Source of the DNA: Lineus longissimus
Taxonomy: Eukaryota; Nemertea; Pilidiophora; Heteronemertea; Lineidae
Direction of reading: 5' to 3'
Length of the DNA: 64,000 nt
Assembly: GCF_910592395.1 (NCBI RefSeq)
Contig: NC_088309.1
Coordinates: 13,582,599-13,646,598, forward strand
Position numbers and translations under genes: made by a program. Below the pieces are notes generated by a model that searched no databases, had not been told where the DNA came from, and saw nothing but the letters and a program-made list of their open reading frames with translations. Every line of letters starts with the position of its first letter. Position 1 is the stretch's first letter. Shown here one piece after another: positions 33,166 to 43,609 of this stretch.

Positions 33166-33242
33166 TTCAGTGAAACCATCATGTCAAGGGTTAGGGTTAG
33201 GGTTAGGGTTATACTTTTTGTAAGGGATCCTGCAGTAGTGCC
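33164..33242. repeat. Second TTAGGG cassette
   Basis: Matches 30267-30343 with one or two differences, including four GGGTTA units and the right end TGTAAGGGATCCTGCAG. It abuts the end of the AGCTCAGC-type element. Confidence 0.88.
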
Positions 33243-34461
33243 GTTTCCCCTGATAGATAAAAAAATGATTTACAATTTCCATCAAAGTTTTCTATTTTGT
33301 ATATAGTCACATGTTATTTAACTGGCAAGGAGCCAAGCAGTTTTGAATATTCGCGGGAAAATACTTCGTACTTGTAAACAAGGCTATGACAATGAGTATC
33401 CTCATTCATGGCATAAACTTCATGTTTCAGTAAATATTTTCATACGATGATTTCACCCGAATTATGGTCAGGATTGAGGAATGAACAGTGGCATAATTAT
33501 GTCAACCAAAAACATTGGTACCGTAGTGAACGCAAAAGGATATCAAATACCATGGAGCATGCCATTTTCATGCATAATGAACTGAACACCGGGAAGATAT
33601 TAATGATATTAACTCAGCTGAGCGCCAGGCCCTTGGACCTCTTGTTCATATCTAAAAGTCAATTTAACCTCCATATGTCATTTCATCTGCAATTTAATGA
33701 TTCCCAGGTGAGCACAATGTCCCCAGGACATTTAATTAACTCTTAAATTGAAGTAGCTTGATATAAAAGGTGCTAGTTACTTCATTTGTTCATCCCATTC
33801 TGTCCCCTGATGATGGAGGGGCGGACTTGACCCTCAATCTTCATCTCTGACTCTGGCCCTACACTACAGTACACCATCCTTGGTCCTCTCATCGATCATG
33901 ATGAGGACTGGTCATTCATGCTCAACTGTGTTGGAAATGCTAAGTCCAGTGTTGTCATGACCTGGCAAGGCCGGCCGAGTATGCATGTCAATTGTCGTGC
34001 ATTGATTGTGTGTAGGCGCAGCCTTATAGGCTAAATCATGAAATTGCATGAAACCCTACTGCACGTCCTTGATAACATGGTTATGGCGAATTAACTTGAC
34101 ACACCGACACCCTGGAAACCTTGTTGGCCTTGGCTACGTGTAAAAATATAGGCATACCATTCTCCCAAACGATCAGTGTCCAGTCGCCATCTCTGATCAT
34201 CCGCATCTTCGGCCATGTCCACTTCGACTGCGCCTTCATCGGCCTCAACTAGCGGCTCAAACATATATGGTCCAAAATGAATAGGTTCTGCTTGTTCTTC
34301 ACCATCTCCGACGTCACGGGGCTATTAATAGATTCGCAGCTTGGATCGAGTGCGTTTTGCGAGGTACTTACAAAAAAGGCCTAATAAATCATTGTGCGCA
34401 TTGTTTTTATGCATAAAACTGGTAAGGACGCATTCTAGTGGAACTTATATACAAAAGAAAG
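33243..34461. other. Intron 2 of 4E-T: repeat debris, no gene seen
   Basis: Contains a second AGCTCAGC-type end (33612-33643) and a lone GGTGAGCACAATGTCCCC tail of the dispersed repeat at about 33708, in the same orientation as all others. Nothing coding is supported. Confidence 0.55.
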
Positions 34462-35645
34462 TCAATTATAGCTATTTTGTTGGCAAACTGACAGTTCACC
34501 TTTAATTCTTCTCATTTGTCCACTTTTGCTTTGGATTATGACATCTAAATCACCCAGTTGTTGTCCTGGCATTAAAACAGCGAATTCACTGCCAGTCGGT
34601 AGGTTATATCGTCGTGCATGTTTGGCGGATGGTTTTTTGTCTGCATTCAAAATTAGCTGCACATCTGCATGTGCATTTGAGAAGTCGAGGGCTCCTTTCA
34701 GGGACTGCACATAAGGATTGCAAACATGAAGTGCGTCTTGGAGAATGGATAATGTAGTCCGTGTTAGGTGCGGGTTATATCTCAGTTTGTTATCTATCTC
34801 ATGTTCCGTGTCATGGAAATATATTTGTGCGAACTTTGGGTGGTCATCACCTGTTGGTAATAGGGAGCCAATAAGATGGAATACCTTGCCTTGAATTTTA
34901 AATGTTGGGTTGAAACCTGGTAGATAGTGTTCATTGCAGCCGATTGAAGTTAGTGCGAGGGAGTTGTTGTACGATCGTATGTTATTGAGAAAGTGTTCGT
35001 TTTCGTATAGTTTCTGAATTTGAGGGGGGGGGGGGGGCATTGGGTATTGGAGTTAAATGGACTTTTCCTTTCTCACAACAGAATCCTGGGCGTTCTTCCT
35101 GCCAACGATATGCGTAGCAGTGTGGACACACATTGTTTGCATTATATAATGATGGAAGCGTGTGGGATCTCAGTTGTTTTGGGATGTCATTTTCCTTGAA
35201 AAAATCTATATCATTTATTGTCCCTAACCGTCTTTTTAACTGAACAGCTTCTGCAGTGTGACGTTGGGAGTCCTGGACACTTTGTATGAGCGTACATGAT
35301 CGTGGCTCCTGATGTTGTTGTTTGTGGTACTGTTTCATTCGAACCGGACGGTTCCTGACTGGTCTGTTGATGTCTATTTTTGCTTATTTCTGGTGGTACG
35401 GGTTCATTTGAGACGGATGGTTCCTGACTCGTCTTGGCATATGAATGTTCAGTTGTTTGTGGTAAAATGGCTTCGTTGTGAGAGTCCTGGCTGGTCCGTT
35501 GCTCTCTGAAAGTGCGTTGGCGAATCCTTTGTGAAGCTCGACGTTCATTTGTTTCCTCAGGAGCCTCGTTTAACCTGCGTCTCTTGACCGACAGTGTCTT
35601 GGATGATCTCCTTGAGATGTTGCTCTTACGTTTTGTTCTGGTCAT
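34462..35645 (-). pseudogene. Helitron Rep/helicase polyprotein fragment (Helitron-like N domain)
   Basis: Three overlapping minus frames make one protein with two frameshifts, near 35300 and at a G14 run (35024-35037). The N-terminus is basic and low-complexity. Next comes CPHCYAYRWQEERPGFCCEKGKVHL, written in parts: a CPHC zinc motif near 35125 and GFCC near 35085. Then YNNSLALTSIG, FKIQGKVFHLIGSLLP, KFAQIYFHDTEHEIDNKL and CNPYVQ. This order is the conserved Helitron_like_N region that precedes the Rep HUH domain in animal Helitron proteins. The frame ends at 34462, before any HUH or helicase motif, so this is a truncated copy. Confidence 0.88.
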
Positions 35646-36443
35646 TGTCTTCTAATCAACAGTCCTGGAAAGAGTGCGAAGTTGTTTAAAGGTATCAGTA
35701 AAGTGTAGCCTATGGTTTTTTTCTTGAGGGGTGGGGGTTGCAACTGTTAACATCTAAGTAGACTATTTATCTCCGATTGCAACGGATGAAGTGAATGTTA
35801 GAATCTACTTGTCAGCTGTTCCTGGTAGTATGATGTAGAGGAACAAACTGCATTTTGACAATGGAGTCCTGTTTGGGGAAATTGACATGTGCTGGACCAT
35901 CCATTCAATCTGTGCATTCAATCTTCAATCTGCAGGCTTTTAATGTCAGTTATGTTGTTGACATGTAGATGGCAGCACTGTCTTGTATGAGAATTGAAAG
36001 CTGCAGGGTGGTGGTAAAACTGGCCCTTCCAATGTTCTCGAGTGTGTGAAAAGAGAACAATGGTAGCCAGGGCGAGTTTAACCACGGGGCAGGTTTACCA
36101 CACACTGCTGAACATTAGACGGGGCGTTTACTTGAATAGATTGAAAGTAACTCTCAGGATTTGGAATTATTTAATTTTATTTGGAAACGAATCGAATCTC
36201 ACTTTATACATTGGTAAAAATGACTACTTTGCAAAGTAGTGTCTGTTGAACATATGTCTTACAGGCCTATCTGACAAATCTGTTCTGTAGTAAAGCATTT
36301 CAGCAGCATTTTCTTATATGGATACATGTATTATGTTTTAGCCATGATTTATTTTCCTGAGTTTTGTCTTCATAAATATGAGCAGAAGAATGTAATGATG
36401 CTTGAAGTGAAAGAACTTTGATATGATGCATGAATTTCTAGTC

Positions 36444-37166
36444 TTAATTGTTTACAATAGCTAGAGCTTCCTCCTCCGTGATATCATCTTGATTTTCTGG
36501 TTGCAAGTTACTTGTGGGAGAGGGCAGCGGTTGATCAGAATTTGTGGCTTCCTCTCTTTCGGTCGTACTGTCACTTTTTTCAGCTGTCTCTTTCTCTGGT
36601 GTGGCATCCTGTTCTTCCTGAGCTGCAGGTGCCGCTGGTTCGGCCTTTGACCCTTCTTGAGGTGCAGTGGCAATATCATCAGCTGGGCCTTTCTTCGGGG
36701 TTGACGTCATTGAGACATCTAAGCTGCTGTCGAACGACGATTGGGCAAGTGCCTCATCATCCAAGTCTAAGTCTTGGAAGAAGTCAGTTGGTTTCATCTT
36801 CTTCTTCAGAGGTTCTTGAGAGAATGCCAATCGTGCTCGTGGGTTGGTGGTGTTGGATGACCTTTGGAAACTTGGGGTGGCAGAAGACGGGTACTTTGTA
36901 GCTGGAGACGTACTGGTCTTTTGAGCATTCATTTTTATGGCGTGGTCGAGGCAAAGCGCACTTTTGAGAGTTTCTGCCTTGCTGATGATTGTAGCAATAT
37001 TAGCATTTAAGCCATGACAGAAGTTTTTAATAGCAGCTTCAGTGAGGACCTGGCCATTGGAGACATTTACCTGGAGGCATGAAAGTTCTGTGGTGACATT
37101 TCTTTTGAGGTTGTTTAAGTCTTTCAGGAGACTTTGGGCTTGTCCGTGGGTTGGAATTTTCGACAT
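36444..37166 (-). CDS. Unknown acidic 240-residue protein
   Basis: An intact frame from an ATG placed exactly at a splice-like acceptor (CCCCTTTTAG|ATG, minus strand). It ends in TAA, with AATAAA about 90 bp downstream (near 36350). The first 80 residues look helical and folded (MSKIPTHGQAQSLLKDLNNL... with two Cys). From about residue 85 the sequence is low-complexity, rich in Ser, Pro, Thr and then Glu/Asp/Ala. I recognise no family. It lies upstream of, and on the same strand as, the Helitron fragment, so it may be an accessory gene of that element. Otherwise it is a small gene nested in the 4E-T intron. A GC-richer region with a donor (GTAATT, at about 37910) could be its 5' untranslated exon. 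Confidence 0.55.
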   Translation of the reverse strand: MSKIPTHGQAQSLLKDLNNLKRNVTTELSCLQVNVSNGQVLTEAAIKNFCHGLNANIATIISKAETLKSALCLDHAIKMNAQKTSTSPATKYPSSATPSFQRSSNTTNPRARLAFSQEPLKKKMKPTDFFQDLDLDDEALAQSSFDSSLDVSMTSTPKKGPADDIATAPQEGSKAEPAAPAAQEEQDATPEKETAEKSDSTTEREEATNSDQPLPSPTSNLQPENQDDITEEEALAIVNN

Positions 37167-37910
37167 CTAAAAGGGGAAAAGAGGATGATCAGTACCTGGA
37201 TTTTAATATAAATGTTAAATTTCTCATTTGTGTGTTGGTACATGGAGCTGTGTGAGTTGTTTTAATTTATGATACAGAAGTAGTTATAGAATGTGTACGA
37301 ATTTCTTTTTACTTCATTTTCTATTTATTGTTTGAAGTGGTTTTAATCATTCCTGATGACATCAGGTGATGGGAAATGATATTGATATGACATAACATTC
37401 TGAAGGTGGGTATATATAGTTACCTCTTGAGGTTGCTGGGATTTGATGATACTATGTTGTCCAACTATCACATGACACAACTGTTGTTTTGTATACTTCC
37501 TGTAATGCAAGTATCAATGCGTATCTTTCCCCCCCCCCCCCTCCTCAAGGGTTCGACACCTTTACGACAATATACCCAATGCACTTCACCTAAGCTACGG
37601 CAGGTGTTCATTAGACACTTATGGAAAATCGTCAGGTTATCACTTGCTATTATCCAATGATGTGGAAAGATTTCGACACCTAACCACCTTTTCCTAAGAT
37701 GTTCAACATGCTATCACCTTTTTAGGTCAGAAATCACCAAAGATGTTCGACCACCACAACTCGGCACTGCACTAGCAGCACAGCAGAGATAGGGTCGCAG
37801 GGGCTAAAAATCTAGGCCATTATATCGATAACCTCAGGGCTTCAGCGAGTCCTTGGTCTCCAAATCTTACGATGATATGATACAAAGAAAATGAAACACG
37901 AATTACCTGC

Positions 37911-38065
37911 AAAGTATGCCCGAAAGTATGCGAGAACACACGACACACGCGTTCACTACAACAGCATGAAAAGCCAATCTTGACACTAGAGGCGCTGATG
38001 TCGTTCCTAAACAACGGCTCTAGCACTGCTAAATTGCCACCATCTTGAAAAGCAGTACCGCGCAT
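37911..38065 (-). other. Possible 5' untranslated exon for the 240-residue gene
   Basis: On the minus strand a promoter-like stretch (CCACATGCGCGG, then CAAGATGGTGGC, a YY1-like word) leads to TTTGCAG|GTAATTCG at about 37910. Pairing it with the acceptor at 37167 is an inference. Confidence 0.35.
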
Positions 38066-38816
38066 GTGGAAATGTAAAGAATCTTTACAATTGCAAAGAG
38101 GCTATCGCATCACCACTACGCCCGAGAACACGATGACTGCACTACGCTGCATTGATAGTTTGCAATAAATTCACGTAAAAACACACCAGAACATCTCGGG
38201 TTTTATTTACAAAGATCATATTTTGTTATTTATTTATAAAACAAGCCATTTTATGAAAGAAGGTGGCACTTACTAGGCCTGGATAAGACTTTGGAGTTTG
38301 AAGTGGTGGTGACGCAGTGTTGAAAACACCTGAATCTCAGGATGCCGATATCCAAGATGGCGGAATTTTACCAATTCCAGTGTCTGAAATTGAATTTTAA
38401 TTTCGGCACTGTGCGAGTTTGCATGAAAAGCGTGACAGCGTCGAAAAATTGCGTACCACGCATGCGCAAGGGGGAATCCCCAATCCGCAAGATTACGACG
38501 ATGACCCCGCCGGGTCTTCGCCAAGATTACGGCAAACAAAACACGGCTGATCCAATCTTGTCGTTAAGCTTTCGGCGCAATATCACAACGACCTCGCACT
38601 TCATCGCCAAGAATACGACAATTCCAGGAAGAAAATACCTCAAGCTTCGGCAGAGAAACGGCGTCGAATCTTGTCGACCCTTGAGGAGGGGGGGGGGAAA
38701 AGATACGCATTGATACTTGCATAAGAGGAGAGGATGAAATGATATTAGATACGACAGAGATGAGAGTGAGCTTAACGATCAGGATTTCGCTAGAGTGTCA
38801 TCATAATCATTATCAC

Positions 38817-39600
38817 TGATGGTTGAGGCGGCTCCTGTCTGAGTTTACAGTAAAACACATGATGGCTGTTTATAATTTATACCGAGAAGTTGATGTTTAT
38901 GTCATCGAAACTTGGGATGGCTCTTGGCTGAGTATTATTTGTAGGCTAATAGGAAGTGTTGATCTCATCCTCATCATCCTCATCACTATCGTCGTCGTCG
39001 TCGTCGTTGTCGTCGTCCTTCCATGATTGATGATTGGTAAGATGGCGAAATGATTTCTAGGTGGATGTTTGTGTAATATTTTTACCTTGTGCCAACAGCT
39101 GGGACCTTTGAGTATTCTGGCTAGTATAGGAGCTGTGGTGGTGTTGTAGGTAATTTAATCTGGAAGGAAAAGGGAGGTGTTAAGTATGACGGGTAGGCCT
39201 ACACGCAGTGTGAAATATTGTTCATGGTATAATATCGTTCATGGTATAGCCCTGCATTTCATGGCAAAGTCCTGTATCTCCCATTCCTATTATTGATGGT
39301 TGAGACGTCTCCTGTCTGAGTTTACAGCACAACACACTGTGAAGTTGATTGAAAGTTGGGACGGCTCTTGGCTGGGTGTACAGTAATATTTGTAGGCTAA
39401 TAGGAAGTGTTGATCTCTTAGTTTAGTCACAGTCATTTGGGATTATTGGTCTCTATAGCCATGGTCATTGGTTTCTTTAGTCATGTTTATTGAGAATGCC
39501 AGCCTCGAAGGAATGCCGGGGCTGTCACATCTGTTGTAGGCCTACCGGAAGTTGATATTGTTGTTGGCTCCTGGCTGAAATGCCGATAAGTAGGCATTCA
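38817..39600 (+). repeat. Imperfect direct repeats of ~140 bp, plus a GTC microsatellite
   Basis: 38817-38965 and 39293-39418 share TGATGGTTGAG, TCCTGTCTGAGTTTACAG, GGCTCTTGGCTG and GCTAATAGGAAGTGTTGATC. A third weak copy lies near 39535-39590. A GTC run is at 38988-39018. Confidence 0.75.
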
Positions 39601-40747
39601 CTAACACAATCTGAAGCGGTTGTGCAGACGGTACAGCTACATCACGACACTATAGGCCTATACGCCTGTTGTACAACCAGGAATCGTTATGAGAGTTTAC
39701 AGCTCCTAAGAGTTTAGGCCTACAGCTCCTTGTAAGGATAGCTGCTGAGTTTACAGCACTACACTTTGTCTGTTGTACAACCGGGAAGCGTTTGCTGACC
39801 TTTCAGGTTAATTTAGGCTATTGCAGTTCAGGTCTGAAGTGTGTACATTTTCGGATCAGGCACTGTGCATATCAATATATCATTTGATGATGACCATTGA
39901 TGGATGCAGTAGTTCCAGTTGTTTTTCCAGTCGTTTTATGTAACTTTGTATTTTTAATGAGATAAACAACATCAGTGTAACATCAGTGTGGAAATTGAAT
40001 GATTGATGGGGCTTTTTCTGTTGTTCTAGTGCAAGATATTTACCTTTCTGTTGGATCTTGGCTGCAGTCTTGTTTGTAAACATGGATGATGGGGGTGTAT
40101 CTGCCTGGTGCTGTCTCCTGCTGACCTAGTGTACATTACATTTTCTTTGTCTGGGTATCGGGCTATTGCATCTTTAGGTTCAGGCCAGGTCAGTTATTTA
40201 TAGATGATGAAGCTATGCCGTGAAATTTCTGATTAAAGTGGAGAGTATTAAAATGAAATGTATAGCCGAGGTCACTGACTGGTAGGTAAAATTGCCGGTG
40301 GCGTGCTTTTAAAGGCTGTTCTCCATGCGAGAACGACGATACCTGGCAACAAACCAAAAGTAGCCTGACCTAGATAACCTCGATAAAACTAAACTTATAG
40401 TAGGATATTGTGTGCTATAGGCTTAATTACTCGACACTGTTAACAATGAAATTGAGTATGTTATATAGGCAACATTTACACTGCGGTCCCGATACACTAA
40501 GAGCTTAAAGAGCTTTGAATCCTTGAAATAAAATAGGCAACCTTATTCTGGTAGATGATTGATAACTTAATCCCTATCACGAACCCTTCAATGAATAAAT
40601 ATACTACATTTGTCGGAAAACGGCACTTTATACCGCTATCTAGCCGGCCTATCCGAAAACAAAAAAATCTTGTCCGAATTACTTAAGGATATGGTAATGA
40701 GGCTGTGACGTAGGCTCCGGAACAAAATCTTGACCCAGTTAAAAACA

Positions 40748-43076
40748 ATGGCGGACACATGCGAATTTGACAGCGATTCATCGTAAAATATCTCAGATTT
40801 TTCTTGGGATAGCAACTCAGGATCAGTCATTATCAAAGAAGAAGATTTCGGTGAAGATGAGGAAGGGATTGTTCCTGGGTTCGAAGGGATTGAGCCGTAT
40901 CGGTTCGAGCCAGAGGCCCCTGAAGATGAGGCGCAAGATCGGGCCGGCGATATCGACAACATGGCCATGGAGTCGGACGATGATGAAGAGATCGACATTG
41001 TCGACTGCAGCATTGTTGAAAATTGGTAAGTTATCTCACAGCAGGCATGGACGATGTCCATGAAGGTTTCGAGCTAAATGGGGCTGATTAAAAACCTATC
41101 CAAATAATCCGTGCACATTTTCTAGCTGGTCTCGGTCGCCGTGGCGTAGATCAGCTGATCTGCCATTCTGATCAGCTGATCGATGTAAACAGAGAGATGA
41201 GCCTGAGGGATGGCGAACAAACTTTCAACATGAATTCAATCATAGAGATTTAACTGGGACCCCATACCACAGAAAACCAGAGTTTTCGGAACAAGCTGGG
41301 TTTGGTTATTTGAGCTTATTTAGTAAGGAGCAGTGAGTTTGGCCATATGGAGGGTGTTCTCGACTTGTAGGGTTGTATTTGTGGGTTTGGGGTGGCAATG
41401 GTGGATGGTTTTTTCTCCTGTGGTGATCATAGGGCTTTAATGATGTGGAAGCTCTCACACGATACTGCACATGTAAAGTGATTTAAGGTTATATGAGTTG
41501 ATTAGGAGCTGTTTATACTGACATTCAGTTTTGTTGTAGAGTTTGTAAAAAGGGAAAGTTTTATTTGGACAGTTTGAGGTTTGGAGGTGAGAGGTGAGAG
41601 GATGCATTGCTTATGAAGGCAATGCGTCCTCTCACATTGTGCTGCAGATGTTAAATGGATGAAGCGGATACAAGTTGATTGGTTCTGTTTGTACTCACAT
41701 TCAGATAGAAATGTCGTGGAATATCGGACAGTTGTGGTTGACGAGAAGAAGGATGCATTGATGTGATTTTGTCCCTGCTGCATTTGGGCACTGGAATGTG
41801 CTGTATGCACTGACTTCATAATTGCAAGAAGTTTGGTGCATGTCATGTTGTGGAACTTTCTGGCATGAAACATTGCACTTGTGAATGTTTTTGGGTATGA
41901 TACGGCTGCTTGAAATCGTTGACCAAATCATGAAATGAGCAGAGTGAATGCCGGTCGGGCCTAGGCCCACACTAGTACTACTTACTTGACTTCAAGCTCG
42001 GTGTCATTAATTACTTCAAGCCGCCCAAAGAATACACACGCATTCCTAATGGCTTATGTCACTTGAAACATGGCTCTTTCCACAAACTTACCAGTTACAA
42101 GGCGCAAACACCGAAAGTACCGGCCGCTGTGGCTGTCATATTTTACCGCACGATGACATGAGCATACACGTGCATACACGAGGTGTACAACGTCATAAAA
42201 TCGTGTGTAGTGCAACGTCACAAAATTGTGCAATGTCTGCCTCGTCATCGGATCTTGCTAAAAATTATCAGTTCACAATTTCGGACGCGTCATCAGTTTT
42301 GATATTCACAGATAAAATCCTTTTTTTCTTCTAAGTCAAATTTCGTCCGCGCTCCTTTTCACCGTAAACTACCTTGAAAATTATTTTGCTAACTATTCCA
42401 TGCGGTTAAACCGATTGGAGCGGGTTCTATCATAGATAACTGGAGGTCGAAATCCACAACCAGGAATATGACTTATGAAACCATTTGAAGCGGTCCGCAA
42501 AAGCCTTCGTCGTGAGGTGGTGCCGCCTGTCGGCGGTTCCGGGACCATTGCGTCAAGGCAACAATATTTTGTTCGTATTGAGCATCCATATGTATTTGTA
42601 GGTAACATAGGGGCCTACTGCATGTACAGTATGTATACCCTTACTCATGTAGGCCACGTCTTTGCAGGTGCACATGTAACCACTGCCAAGTGATGCCCAA
42701 GAGGGAAAAATGCGTTTGCTGTCAGACGAAGGACCAGTATCTGGCCAAGTGGGAGGGGGAGGTGGCTGAACCGCGGTGCATTACCAAACACGAGGGTTTT
42801 GACCCTGTATGCATAAACAAGTTCGTTTTGGAGACAGCTTGGTATCAATATCGCCAACAGTACGGGGGGAAGGCATTCGACGGGCCAGAACATAAGAAAA
42901 TGCGCCACATTGCCTACAGACAATTGGTACGATGGATTTATGGATTCATTGGGAAGGATATTCGTGTAGTAATCCCATCTTGTGCTGTGTCAAAAATTAG
43001 GGCCTTTTACCCACCACCTGAACTCGAGGATGATGCTGAATTCGTTGGATATATGGATGTCGAAGCGACGGAATAA
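40748..43076 (+). CDS. P2RX7_C-domain protein gene, two exons, one in-frame stop
   Basis: Exon 1 is 40748-41025 (donor GTAAGT) and exon 2 is 42668-43076 (acceptor TTTGCAG). The split Trp codon joins them in phase for 228 codons. Exon 1 is very acidic and holds IEPYRFEPEAP. Exon 2 gives CTCNHCQVMPKREKCVCC, then CITKHEGFDPVCINKF, AYRQLVRWIYGF and VVIPSCAVSKIRAFYPP. These are the Cys-rich zinc-binding features and closing PSC..IR..(F/Y)P of the P2X7 receptor C-terminal ballast domain. That domain is widespread as a stand-alone protein in invertebrates, with unknown role. No receptor or membrane segment is present. The TAA at 40784-40786 (codon 13) breaks the frame, so either this copy is dead or translation starts otherwise. 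Confidence 0.82.
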
Positions 43077-43338
43077 AAGACTGGGGACTAATAAATTCAG
43101 ATAAAGGAAAGGACTGCAGTCAAGTGAAATTATCATGGAAATAATTTGTTTATTAAAATGTTTCATTTTTTGATGTACACAAGTCTTACTCTTATAACTT
43201 TTTCTTCACTTTCTACAATCACATTGAGCTAAGTTCAAGACTGGAGAAATGGTTCAAGACAAGATAACAACTTAATAATATCTGAACATACATATACCAG
43301 TACCTACAGTTTACTGTGCCCAGATGAACCCTCCAAAT

Positions 43339-43358
43339 CCCCCCCCCCCCCCCCCCCC
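43339..43358. repeat. C20 homopolymer
   Basis: Twenty consecutive C in the spacer between the two convergent genes. Confidence 0.9.
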
Positions 43359-43609
43359 AATCCAATTGTAAAGAAAACATGGGTAGCTTGCTCATGGGTT
43401 CAAGCGAACACCATCATTACACCATACAGTTGGCACTGGCATCTAAGAACCAAAAAACAGCTATATCCTCTGCATGACATAGTTGCATGCACAAGTTCAT
43501 TATCATGCTGCCAATAGGGTCCTCTGAAGATGTATGATTGTCAGGTAAGGTTTTAATGCAGTCCGTATCCTTGGTCCTCGATGTTCAATTTGACTTTCCT
43601 GAAGTCCTC

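Noticed and set aside
40636-41061. 141-codon minus-strand frame rich in Ser
   Set aside because: It is the shadow of the acidic first exon of the P2RX7_C gene on the plus strand.
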